In this document: positions 23,875 through 35,700 of the stretch, in pieces
Layout: the number at the start of each line of letters is the position of its first letter
Position numbering within the stretch: the stretch's first letter is position 1
From: Forficula auricularia
Lineage: Eukaryota > Arthropoda > Insecta > Dermaptera > Forficulidae
DNA: 64,000 nucleotides
Assembly: GCA_024734495.1 (NCBI GenBank)
Contig: JALMQS010000089.1
Span: 7,266,420-7,330,419, forward strand
Direction: 5' to 3'
Made by a program: the position numbers and the translations under genes
Notes under the pieces: generated by a model
What the model was told of the DNA's origin: nothing
Databases searched by the model: none
The model's input: the letters and a program-made list of their open reading frames with translations, nothing else

Positions 23875-24572
23875 GGTAGTTGTTTCGCAACAATACTAGC
23901 AAAAAGATTATAAAGAACTGACAATAAGGATTTATAATTCATAAGCCCAAAACTTTTTGCTGTTTATGTACCACTACTAGCCAATCCCGTGCTCGTTTGA
24001 CAAATCTGGCAACACTGTCCGAGCTTGTATATATTTTATCATAGAAATGTCAGATAAAGTACATTATAAAGGGAGATTTATAAAACAAAAAGTTCTTAAT
24101 AAGCGATTGAAAGCTGTTGAGACAATGGCTGAAGCGAAAAAACGTCAAAAAAATTACTAAAGTTAACCCACCTTTTAGTTTAAATAACATCTTTGTTGCC
24201 AGCTTGTTTTTAGTGTAAATTTTTCATTATACATTTTTCATTATTTATTCATTATTATCTCAGAAACTGTGTTGTAACTATGAATTAAAATTTTCTTGAA
24301 AAATTTATTAGTTAATGTTTAATATTGGTTTAGTTTTTTATAACAATGGTAAGAAGAGTTTCTTAATTATAATTAAATATGTATGTAAACTTTCCGATAC
24401 CCGTATAGTGCAATGTATAAGTCTAAAAAACTCTATCTTTGGAATTTAATATCTCCGAACTATATTATTCATAAATTTCGTTTTGCCACCAATCGATGCA
24501 GAAGTATTTAAATAATAATCTCTCTAAATTTCGAAAAAATCCTAAGAAAACCCATATGGTGAAACAACTACC
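23875..24572. mobile_element. piggyBac-type MITE (TTAA-flanked), copy 1
   Basis: Ends GGTAGTTGTTTCGC and GTGAAACAACTACC form inverted repeats with TTAA on both sides (23871-23874 and 24573-24576). It is 698 bp long. An inverted copy of nearly the same length lies at 47429-48122, also between TTAA sites. There is no transposase frame. TTAA duplication is the piggyBac hallmark. Confidence 0.85.
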
Positions 24573-24639
24573 TTAAGACCGCATAGCTACCATAAGTCAA
24601 GACGATGCAAGGCAGCTATATTGATTTATTCATTCAATA

Positions 24640-25100
24640 TCTAATTGTTGAAAAATTAGTTAAATTTTCATTACTAACGAACTTCACAAGAAAACAAACA
24701 TAAATTCAATATATATTTCATTGTTCTCTATCTATACTTATTATAATCGGCTTGCGCGACGACGCCGGCGTGATTTCTTTAATTAAAAAAAAATAGTACT
24801 AATAGTTCATGTCAAATAAAATGCATTAAAATTAGCGAATTTAAATTATTACTTTAAAACCCATTAAGGAGTCTGGGGGGCACGTAGCCCCCTGGCCAGC
24901 AAAAAGATCCCCGCCGAGGGTGGGTTTCGCAGCTGGTTTGATAAAAATGGATAATTCCAAGTAGGTAGATAATTCCTACTAGGATTGATAATACTTATTA
25001 ATATTATTATTTGCAGGGGTGAACACCAGGGTGGAGCAAAAAAGCCCCCCCCCCCCCCAAAAAAAAAAAAAATAAAAAATAAAAATCCTCAATTTATTAG
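24640..25100. other. Mixed repeat debris
   Basis: Contains the inverted fragment of the 22-kb tandem repeat (24640-24728). A CTCTATCTATACTTATTATA start at about 24726, followed by GC-rich CGACGACGCCGGCG, is reminiscent of a Helitron 5' end but has no matching 3' end. A poly-C/poly-A tract lies at 25046-25080. Confidence 0.4.
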
Positions 25101-26333
25101 GCTGTATGCGGAAAAGTTGCCACCTATAAGTGAAATTTGAACTTCCTACGATGCAATCTTAAGGTGCCACTTACCATCACTAAAATTTGGGACTTTTTTC
25201 AGATTTTTGCTTATAACTCAAAAATCATGGGTCCTACTGAAAATTTTACTCTTAACAAAATGAAAGAGCATAGAATTTGGCGCTGAATAACCTACTGAAA
25301 AGTTAAAATCAGTTTAGCGGTTTAGCCACAATCGATCGTCAGAGATAAGCAAGTTTTACCAACTTTGGGTAAAAGTCAATTATTCTTATTATGTGATCAC
25401 AAGAAACCACTTTTCGAATTTTGCTTCTGACCCCCATAATAGTTGCCAATTGGCTAAAATATGAGATTGGCAAAGTTTCATCTTAATTGGGCAACGGTAA
25501 CCCGTGCCGCAATAAGGTCGGATCATGTCCTGTCTTGGAAAATTCTGGATATCTTCAAATCTAAAAGTTTTAACAAAAAAGTGGCTCAAGTAAAACTTCA
25601 AGACAACAAAATTTCTTAGAAAATTAGACAAGAATCAAGTTTCTAGGATGAGTGGTTTTCATTTCATGAATGAAAACCTGCAATTTTTTCAACCTCATTG
25701 CGGCACGGGTTACCGTTGTCCAATTAAGATGAATGATTGCCAATCTCGTTTTTTAGCCAATTGGTAACAATTCTGGGGGTCAGCGCCGCAAAAATTTGAA
25801 GAGATGTTTCTTGTGACCACCTAATGAAAATAATTCACTTTGGTACAAATTAGTAAAAATTGCCTATTTTGACGATCGATTGTGGCTAAACGGTTGAAGC
25901 AATTTTAACTTATAAGTAGATTATTCGACGAGTAATGTTATGCTCTTTCATTTTGATAAGAGTAAAATTTTCTGTAGGACGCATAATTTTCGGGTTATAA
26001 GCAAAATATGAAAAAAGTCCACACTTTTCGTAGTTTTTAGTCCCTCAAAAATTTAGCACCAGCCAGAAACCGTCTAAAACTCATATAACTCTTATTTGAA
26101 AAGTTTAACGTTGATCAAAATTATTTCCAGTTTGTGCAATGTTCATTTTTATTGACCAGAGCGGCATTTTTTCGATGGTTTTCAGGGAAGAAATCATCAG
26201 TCAGCGTCAAAAGTGCATTCTCGACGAGCCGGCGCAATACACACTTGAAGGGGCACCTTAAGATATAATTTGATTTAGCTGACATTTTGTATTATAAATA
26301 GACTTTATATTAAGCAACTTTTCCGCATACGAC
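25101..26333. mobile_element. Large foldback element, about 1.23 kb
   Basis: Outer ends GTATGCGGAAAAGTTGC (left, 25104) and GCAACTTTTCCGCATAC (right, to 26330) pair, and the arms stay complementary over most of about 550 bp. Examples are ACCCGTGCCGCAATAAGG near 25500 against CATTGCGGCACGGGT near 25695, and TGAAAGAGCATA near 25260 against TATGCTCTTTCA near 25940. The open frame at 25389-25631 lies within an arm and is not convincing. Confidence 0.8.
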
Positions 26334-26934
26334 CGTTTCAAATTTTTGATTTTAGTTTTTTCACTCCACCCTAGGCCCATTTGGCCGCAGGCCCTTTTGA
26401 CTTTGCCAAATCAGCCATTTGGTCACTTACTGCCTGTCTCGGGCTTCTAAATAAGATTTCTCATATAGATGATTATAAAGGAGAACAGAATTAGTCAGCT
26501 TATTGAATAAAAATAGTAAATCGATGATTCATGGTATAACATTAAAATACTATAATATAATAATGGATAATAAGTATAAAGTTAGGATAAGTATTAGAAT
26601 TTATAAATTGTGAATGGCGCGTGTCGAGTATTATTTATTCATTTATTTTTATTTATTTTGCTATAAAAATAAGTTGGAATGAGAGCAGCATTATAATTTA
26701 TGTATTATTTTATCTATATTGAAATATTGATTGATCGCATTAAAAATATATCATTATCACCATCATAGAATATATAGTGTACTGCGGTTTGACGGACTAG
26801 CCCGCCCACATTCGACTATTTCGAATGCCAACTCTCTCTAAAAATACAATAATAATAATATATTTTTAAAAGTTTATATTATATGTAGGTATATAAATAT
26901 TTATATTGTTCTGGTTAAAGGAAACTTTTCAATA
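26334..26934. other. AT-rich non-coding stretch
   Basis: No gene or element recognised. Confidence 0.4.
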
Positions 26935-27515
26935 TTTTTGTGTAAGAAAAAGTTTGCGTAAATTTTCAATTCAAAATAAATGATATGTGTCGAATACCCT
27001 GAAGCAATACTATGAGAATATTAAATTGTAAACAATAGAAAGACATTTAAGGACACCCGTTCAAGCTGAGAGGCCAGGTTTTTGATCCGCCAAAGCTTAG
27101 ATCAGCGACTTTTACACAAAGAAAGCAGCCTGCCCAAGCTGATTAGATGTTTATTTTTTGATGTCACCGATCAACCCGAAGCTGGCAACCTGCTTTTGAA
27201 TTCAGCCTAGCATGAGGCCCATGTCGAAGAATTTTGTAGTACTATTATGGTTTAAGAAAAAGATTGCGTAAATTTTAAATTCAAAATAAATTATGTGTAG
27301 AACAACCTGAAGCAATACTATAAGAATATTAAATTGTAAACAAAAGAAAGACGTTTAAGGGCACATGTTTAAGTTGAGAGGCCAGGTTTTTGTTTCGCCA
27401 AAGTTTAAACTAGCGACTATTACCCAAAGAAAGCAGCCTACCCAAGCTGATTATGTAATGTTTACTTTTTGGCCCAAGCTGGCTCTCTTTCTGAATTCGG
27501 CCTAACACTTAAAGG
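26935..27515 (+). repeat. Direct duplication of a block of about 270 bp
   Basis: The segment from TAAGAAAAAGTTTGCGTAAA at 26943 recurs from 27250 (TAAGAAAAAGATTGCGTAAA). Both carry GAGAGGCCAGGTTTTTG (about 27068 and 27376) and AAAGAAAGCAGCC. The offset is about 307 bp. There is no coding potential. Confidence 0.75.
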
Positions 27516-27942
27516 AATTTTCTAGTAGGCCTATATAGTTTTCTAGTAGTGCAAAGTTCCCAGAAATACACAGTATTTTCAGTGGCCGAAGTGCAGGGAG
27601 GGCTTGAGAAACATTTGAGGATATTCAGCAAACCACTGGCTTTATGGAAAATATCATATATTAAAAATTTTAAACTATAAAATTATTAAACTTAAAAATA
27701 ATTTAAGATTTTTATAAAATATAGAAAATGATTTTAAAAAAAATCATGATTTTTCTCACTTTTTGAAATGATCCAAAATGTTTTTTTCTCAACAACCTAT
27801 AAATATTTAATAGTGATGAATGTTTTATTTCATCCATCCATTTAGTATCAAAGTATTATGATTTTCTGAGTTCAGTTTGTTCTCTTTATTTGAAAAAAAA
27901 ATACTATCTAATGGGTTTTTAAAGGTATATTAATTATTAAGT

Positions 27943-28130
27943 GGATATCGATGAGGCAGTCCAAAAAAGAAGAAGATAATTTACACTATCTTATTTATTC
28001 ATAAAACCGACGTTTCGGAGGCTATTCCCTCAGACTTCAGGGTTTTGAAAAGTCAGTGAAGGAAATCCAATGCGGTTTTTTTGGACTACCTCATCGATAT
28101 CCACTTAATTCACTTATCAGTCCGTCTCCA
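27943..28130. repeat. Foldback element F1 with hammerhead-like motif
   Basis: Outer arms GGATATCGATGAGGCAGTCC and GGACTACCTCATCGATATCC pair. Inside, on the minus strand, is a CTGAAG...GAGG stem-loop CCTC CGAAACGTCGG motif at about 28009-28042. Parts are shared with 44455-44700, including GACTTTTCAAAACC-type blocks and the GACGGACTGATAAG flank. Confidence 0.8.
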
Positions 28131-29616
28131 AAAATTACTCCAAGTATATTAATTATATTAATAAATTATTATATAATTATTTAATTAAAGAACAATAAAT
28201 TACTTATTCAACTATCGAGAAAGATTGGTGAACATGTTTATGAGATAATGAAAAAATCCTAAAAAACAGCTAAAAATTCAAAAGATATTCTAATGTTAAA
28301 AAAGTTATAATTTCCAAATGAAACGAAACAATGATTTCTGACATGATCACTTCGCTTTTTCCCGATGTATTTTTAAAATGTTTTTGTAGGTTTTAGCATT
28401 TTGCATAAAAACAACTAATCGGATTTTCTTCAAATTTTCTGAGGTCATTAACAAATAGCTTCTCTTTAATAATTACTAATTACTTTTACAGAAAAATGTT
28501 CATCCGAGTAATTAAGATTTGTTTTTAAAACAATATCAGTCATCACATATTAATCTTTAATTTAATTTACTTTTAATAGAAAGGTTATGAATTGAAATAT
28601 GTCCTACAAGCTTGTATTAGTAATCAATACCAAATTTCATCTTACTAGATGTAATAAATAAGCATTAAGTGAAATAGATTCTAAAACATTTGTTTATTTT
28701 TATTAAGATGCTTTACAACAGTAACAAACAAACATAAGAATATAATCAACAAACATAAGAATATACTCATTGGTTGCCATGACTCCAATGAATATATAAC
28801 ATAACATAATGGCAACCAATGAGTATATAACAAAACACTAGATCTAGTCGTTCTCTGATAAAAAAATTTTCAAATTACCAAAAGAGCGTCCAGAATTTTG
28901 GAAAAGTTTTCACTCCCTTTAATTTCGAATTTTATTTTTGGGTCTCTTATTAAATGAACTTGGAGCGGATTTTTCTTGAACCCCCCCTCCCTTGGACACA
29001 ATTATATTGGATAAACTCTAGTTGATTGTAATTTTGAAAATTGTTTTTATCTTTATTTTCTTCAAAATATAATTTAATTTATTTTTGGGCCTCCTATTAA
29101 ATGAGCCTAGGGCTCCTTTTCTCTTTCTCCCCCCCCCCTCCCCCATATATTGAATAAACCCTAGCTGATTGAAATTTTGGGAATTGTTTTTCTTTTTTTT
29201 TAAATATAATTTCTATAATTGGTTAATAAATATTTTGTGGAAAGTTTAATGAATTAATTGTATTGAAACATATTATACAGGGGGGTGCGTGGGTGGTTAG
29301 GTAATGATTTCTTATTATTAATAGTAATAGTATTAATGTTATTGATTTCTATCTTTCTGTGAAGATTTTTCTAAATTTTAGTATCCGTGATTGCCGTCAG
29401 AGCTCAGTAGTGTTCCCCTTGGAACAGAACAGACGGGGGCGTCCACCATCATCATTCATAGGCAATTGAGAACTGTCAATTGTTCAACCCTCCTTTTTCC
29501 ACCTTTATCCCCAATTCTTTTGGGGATTGTTTTCTTGTGACACCAGTCTTCAGAAATCTCTCGCCATTGTCGATCCGGAGGTTGTGAACGAGAGTCGGTG
29601 GGTCCCGCTTGTCAGC
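28131..29616. other. Upstream region and 5' leader of Ric
   Basis: AT-rich, with an imperfect repeat at 28740-28840 about CATTGGTTGCCAT. C-rich tracts lie at 28981 and 29130. From about 29395 the base composition rises, as expected for a transcribed leader. There is no upstream ATG in the Ric frame. Confidence 0.45.
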
Positions 29617-29725
29617 ATGGTGACATTGGATGCTGCCAGGGGCTCTTCAGGACCGCCGACCACAAGGGGAGGCCTACGAGTCTACAAGATTGTCGTCCTG
29701 GGCGATGGGGGAGTTGGAAAGTCAG
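29617..29725 (+). CDS. Ric: Ric exon 1 (residues 1-36)
   Basis: Variable N terminus plus the P-loop. The donor after GTCAG is GTTTCT, weaker than consensus, but the phase (G|CT, Ala37) fits exon 2. Confidence 0.93.
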
Positions 29726-32700
29726 GTTTCTTAACCCTTTATACTTCACTCAACAATTCCCTCGCTGCTTTATCCAATACACCAAAATTTCCCCACAGAT
29801 TATCCCAATATTGATTTCAATTTAATTTAAATATTTTCTAGCAGAAGCCTTAGTGGTCAGATTGATAGGTTGGACAACTTCAGGCAATTTAATTAAAATT
29901 ATCATAATATCACGACGTTTCGGACCATACATCTAAAACTATCTTCAAGTCAGCTCGATACCAAACACATACTTCACTCAACAATCCTTTATCCACTACA
30001 CCTACATTGGTTTCAATCTAATTTAAATATTTTCTGGCAGAAGCCTTTGTGGTCAGATTAATTGGTTAGACTACTCAAGGAGATTTAATTAAAATTCTCT
30101 TATATCATGACGTTTCGGACCATACATCTAAAACTATCTTCAAGTCAGCTCGATACCAAACACATATTTCAATCAACAAACCTTTATCCACTACAACTAC
30201 ATTGGTTTCAATCTAATTTAACAATTTTCTGGCAGAAGCCTTTGTGGTCAGATTAATTGGTTAGACTACTCAAGGAGATTTAATTAAAATTCTCTTATAT
30301 CATGACGTTTCGGACCATACATCTAAAACTATCTTCAAGTCAGCTCGATACCAAACACATATTTCAATCAACAAACCTTTATCCACTACAACTACATTGG
30401 TTTCAATTTAATTTAAATATTTTCTGGCAGAAGCCTTAGTGGTCAGCTTAATTGGTTAGACTACTCAATGCCATTTAATTAAAATTATCATAGTATCGCG
30501 ACGTTTAGGACCATACATCTAAAACTATCTTCAATTCAGCTCGATACCAAACACATACTTCACTCAACAATCCTTTATCTACTACACCTACATTGGTTTC
30601 AATCTAATTTAAATATTTTCTGGCAGAAGCCTTAGTGGTCAGATTAATTGGTTAGACTACTCAAGGCAATTTAATTAAAATTCTCTTATATCATGACGTT
30701 TCGTACCATACATCTAGAACTATCTTCTTGATGCCAAACCTATCGATGACTTAATTTAATTGAACATGTTAAGTCACAAATAGCCAAAACTTGGGAAATT
30801 TTTTAAAGTTTATCTATTATAACTATGTAAAAAAAGATCTTCATCTTTTCAAAACAGCCTCTATTAAAGGTTTATCAAAACTAAAGAACAACATTTGAAC
30901 ATAATGAATGCCTAACATGTTCTTCCACCAAAAAATCTTATCCACCTAGCTCTTCAATAGACACTACCCATAGTATAAATCAAAATACAACTTGTTTTAG
31001 AAGTTAATCTGAATTAGATTATTCATGGTGTAAATAATATTATTATTAAATGCAAATATCTCAGATTGTATTTTTAAATATTCGTTTTCAAAATCACTTG
31101 AAAACGTCTTCTAGTCATGACTTGAGTGATATTAGCCCAAGAATAAAATAAAATAAAACTTTTGTTTTAGTGATTATAATTCCAAATATTTCGAGGGAAT
31201 GCAGCACCTCTTGAACAATGCATACCACTATCACTAATGTTCAAGCTTCGAAGTGGTGTGTTGGTGAGCTAGTGGTATCCACTGTTGAAGTGCTGCAACC
31301 CCTCGAAATATTTGAAATTATAACCACTAAAACAAAATAACATTACTAGAAATAAGCAATTCATTTAATAACTACCTTCATTCTAATTTAAAACATCCAG
31401 TAGGTACACACCGAGCCAGATAATGTACATTGATAAAACTTTTGCTAAGAAGTTTAATCTTGTATTTGATTATTTTAGAGTAAATAAAACAAACTAACGT
31501 TTATGGTTAAGACAGAAATATTCAAGTTCTATATTAAAATATTGGCAATATGAAACTGTAGCTACAGTATATATTAAATTAAATTGCTCTAGAACACAGA
31601 TTCTCAACCGAGTAAACCTTAGGGCTTCAGGGTGGGGTTGGAACCATTATTGAGCAAATTACGATGTGCTGAAGATTATGAACAGTCTGCTAAGTTGTAC
31701 TCTCGAGCACCTTATGAGTTGAATCAACAATGGGGATATGGGGATTGGAGCAAAAAAAGTTTGAGAACGAGTTCTTGTCCATTAAATTATTCTTGTAAAC
31801 AAAATAGTAATAATAATCACAACCAACGTCCCGGTTCCTATTTCTGGAACCTTTTTCATGTGTTGTTGATAAGTGCACCTAGAACTTAAATAACATTTGC
31901 AATTCTAAAATTAGGAATCGAAACCTGTATTCGCATTAAAAATATCCTACAGATAATTTAGGAGCTCCACAGTCGAGTCTCTCTAACACTTCAGCTCCAA
32001 AAATAAGTAGAAAAACGCCGCATATCTAATAAACAGAAATTTAATTAATTATTCCTACTAGAAACATGACAAAAAAAACAACATTAAGCTGCCTTCTAAA
32101 GCTGTGAAATATTTTACAATTAATTACGAAATCATACTCCTTGCATTATATTCATTTATAGATTTATAAGTAATATACCTAGAAATAGTAATTCCATATC
32201 TATGTAATTTTTATTGGCCATATGTTAAGACCTGTCAGCGCATAAAAAATGATTACCATCATCTTGACCTACCTAAATCTATATTGATGCGCGTATGCAG
32301 CCAGCCAGGCATTGAGGGTGCGTGGGTTGCAGCCAAGCCACCCACCCTAGACAGACAGGCATCGGGACCATACGTACAATAAATACATTTGCCATTTTAA
32401 GGAATTCACAATAAATCTAATTAATTCGCATATGTATATCGCACCCTTTCTGCAGAATGGGACATCTGAAAAAATAACGTTTTGACAAAATAAAAAATAT
32501 TTCTAAAATATCGTATTTGTAACTATGTTACAGCAATACGATTAACTCATATTAAATTCTTTAAAGTGTTTTTAATGATCCATGGTGATTTAAATACACA
32601 TAGATAGCAATAACTCAAAATTTCGAAAGATCGAGATATCCCTCTAATTCAGTAGGGGTGCGATATATTTAAGTTTAAAATAATAAATATAATTGATTGA

Positions 32701-35700
32701 TTTATGATAGAAGCCTCCCTCCAAAATTTGTCCATTTGGGACACCGTAGTTTTCTATTTGTCATCCAAATTTATCATTTAATTTACCATTAAAATAATAT
32801 TCTTGTATAGTACATACTCATAGTTAAAAATATTTTTGAATTTTTACAAATTTTTAAATCACTGAAAAGTTACAGGGTGGGACATATTGCATCTTTGTAG
32901 GTTTTTATGTATACTGGATCTTAAAAAAAATTGCAAGAAATTTAAAATGTCTGAAACGTGAAATAAATTAATTTCAACCATGATTTATTTTTCTGTGTGT
33001 CTGGATTCTGATGCCCACGATATCTCAAGAACGGAAAGTACTAGAAGTACTTGCGCCATGATGTTTGTATTTTTACTACATAACAGAGAACTGATGAGTT
33101 CTTCAAAAGCGCATGATCAAAAATACTGAAAACATGATTTTTTATTGAAATTCTAAGTATAAAAGGGTATAATACGTATAAAAGAGCTTATCGAGTCTTG
33201 AAAAAGTTTTCACTTTTTCCTCAATATTAATTTAAAAATTTGTCAAAATTCATTTAAGTATTTTAGTGTGAATTATTGTTTCGATGAATATCATTTTAAT
33301 TAAAAACAAGTTAGTTTCTTTTAACTTGAAAAATATATGGAGTAGTATTTTTCCAAAATTCAATCATCACGTAAGACTATAACTACAACAATTATTTAAA
33401 GAAAAAAAATAATTTAAAGGACTTATCAAAGAGATCATTAGATTTTAGGTCATATATTAGCCATTAGGTCATATATTAGCCATTAGGTCATATATTAGCC
33501 ATCTCATCCCGTAAGCGAATCCGGCATTCGGGTTTGATTCCAAAGGTGCCTTCAAAATACAATTAAACATGTCTAATCCAAACTAAGATAGCTCTTGTTT
33601 TCTGTTAAATTATTATTAGATATCTTGGATTTTTATGATAGAGAATGGCTCACTTCATCGGGATTCGCAACTTCAAGTTCTAAACTTGATTTCCGAGCAT
33701 ATGGCTGAACCCTTGAAATGTTAAGAATGTGGGGTTCGGCTCTCGAGAGAAGGCCTTCTGCCTTGGAAACCAAACACATTTAAAAATATTATTGATACAG
33801 CTTTTAAATTATTTTTTCCATTTGAAAATTACTTTCCTTATTATTATTTTGTTATAAAGGAACGATAGATTAAAAAACCATTGGTAAGCGAGTCCCTCTC
33901 GCACTTGACTGCACTCTTTATATTATTAGAAATTATGTAATTTAATGAATATCTTAATAAATTCTATTAATGTATATTTTTTTTTAGCTCTGACTCTTCA
34001 ATTTGTCAAGCATCGATTTTTAGACTATCATGATCCAACTATTGGTATGTCTCTAATGGAAAATTTAATTTATCAAATATCCTATTTATTATGCTAATGT
34101 TTTTTTTATAGAGGACGCTTATCAACAACAGGCAGTTATTGATGGGGAGGCCTCTCAACTTGATATATTGGACACGGCTGGACAGGTAAAATTAACTGAA
34201 TTGTTTGTGTATATTCTATTTTTATTGTCCATATTGCTCTATATATATATTTTAATTAATTTGTTTGTTTTTTCAGGTGGAATTTACTGCGATGCGCGAT
34301 CAATATATGCGCTGCGGGGAAGGATTTATGATATGTTATTCCGTGACTGATCGACATAGTTTTCAAGAGGCTGTCGAATATCGAAAATTGATTAATCGTG
34401 TGCGAGCCACTGAGGACATTCCTCTCGTATTGGTTGGAAACAAATTTGATTTGCAACAAGTGCGAAAGGTATATCAAAAATTGAATTCAAATTTTCAATG
34501 CGAACTTGAGATATATTTTGGCCATGAACATCAGGAGTTAATACAGTAAACTCTCGTTTATCCGCAAAATAGTTTAAAAAAAGACACGAATCAACACAAG
34601 AATGCTTTTGGAAAATGTTTATTTACAGTAGAAGCAGGTTTAAAAATTTATTATTTTACAAGTTCGACATAGAGGAATATATGCAGGGCCGCATTAAGGC
34701 ATGTAGAGGCCCCTAGACAATGCTAGTCTCGGGGCCCCTCTATCCCTTATGTAGGTAAAAGTAGCATTTAAACCATATAACATCACCAAATTATAATATC
34801 TCGGTACTAATGAATCTATATCATTTATTAAATGGGCCCATTAAGTGGCGCGGGGCCCATAGGCAGTTGCCTACATTGCCTATTGGATAATGTGGCCCTG
34901 TATATATGTGTACATAGTTTTTAAAGTTTTCTTCTGCATAAAATAATCCGTCAGCAGTTTTTGTTGTTTCGAGATAAAACACCTCTTCTACACTTGAGAG
35001 TGACCACGGATTAGCCGCAAAGTGGTTAATCCGCCCCCGGATAAACGAGAGTTTACTGTAAATAAATACCTCTGAAATAAATCTAAAAATAAAAATGAAA
35101 TTGCAAACCATCAAGGAGTCTACATCAGAATTTAAATTTGTAATGATTAATTTTTCAAATTATATTAAAATTTTAATCCAAAATATATATATATATAATC
35201 CTTATATAACAATAAAATTGTGTTGGAGCCACGCTGAAATCCACCGTGATTCTGCCCCGATGTTTCCGTAAAATTAATATGTTGGATGGAAATTGTGAGA
35301 TGTTGCGGAAAGTAGAGTTAAGTACTTGATGTGCAGTAAAGAATTATTCGTCGAAGGAATATTTCAACTTTAATTTAAAAAGACTTTTGACAGTCCTTGG
35401 CCATTATTGTTACCGTGAATTACACAAAGTCAATAATTTTAATAATAATTACACACTCTTACCTTGAATTGTGACTCATAATCCAATTTTTGTACACACG
35501 AGTCCTGATGAATGGTATTCCAATAGCCAGAAACACTACATGTATTGTCCACCTATTATACACATTAAAGTTGAAATATTCCTTCGACGAAAAATTCATT
35601 ACTGCACATCAAGTAACTCAACTTTCCGCAACACCTCACAATTTCCATCCAACTTATATAACAATTATTATTATCATTTCCGTCCATAATTTGTATTAAT

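Noticed and set aside
29527..29616. Longer Ric N terminus
   Set aside because: It would need a non-ATG start. The ATG at 29617 is the first in frame and gives the usual family length.
31600..31890. Possible exon ([20 protein letters not shown])
   Set aside because: No family match or supporting splice sites. The CAGATTCTCAACC text resembles a hAT terminal repeat, but no second end was found.
33500..33545. Second tRNA-derived SINE
   Set aside because: Only a weak B-box-like phrase is present; no A box, tail or target duplication.
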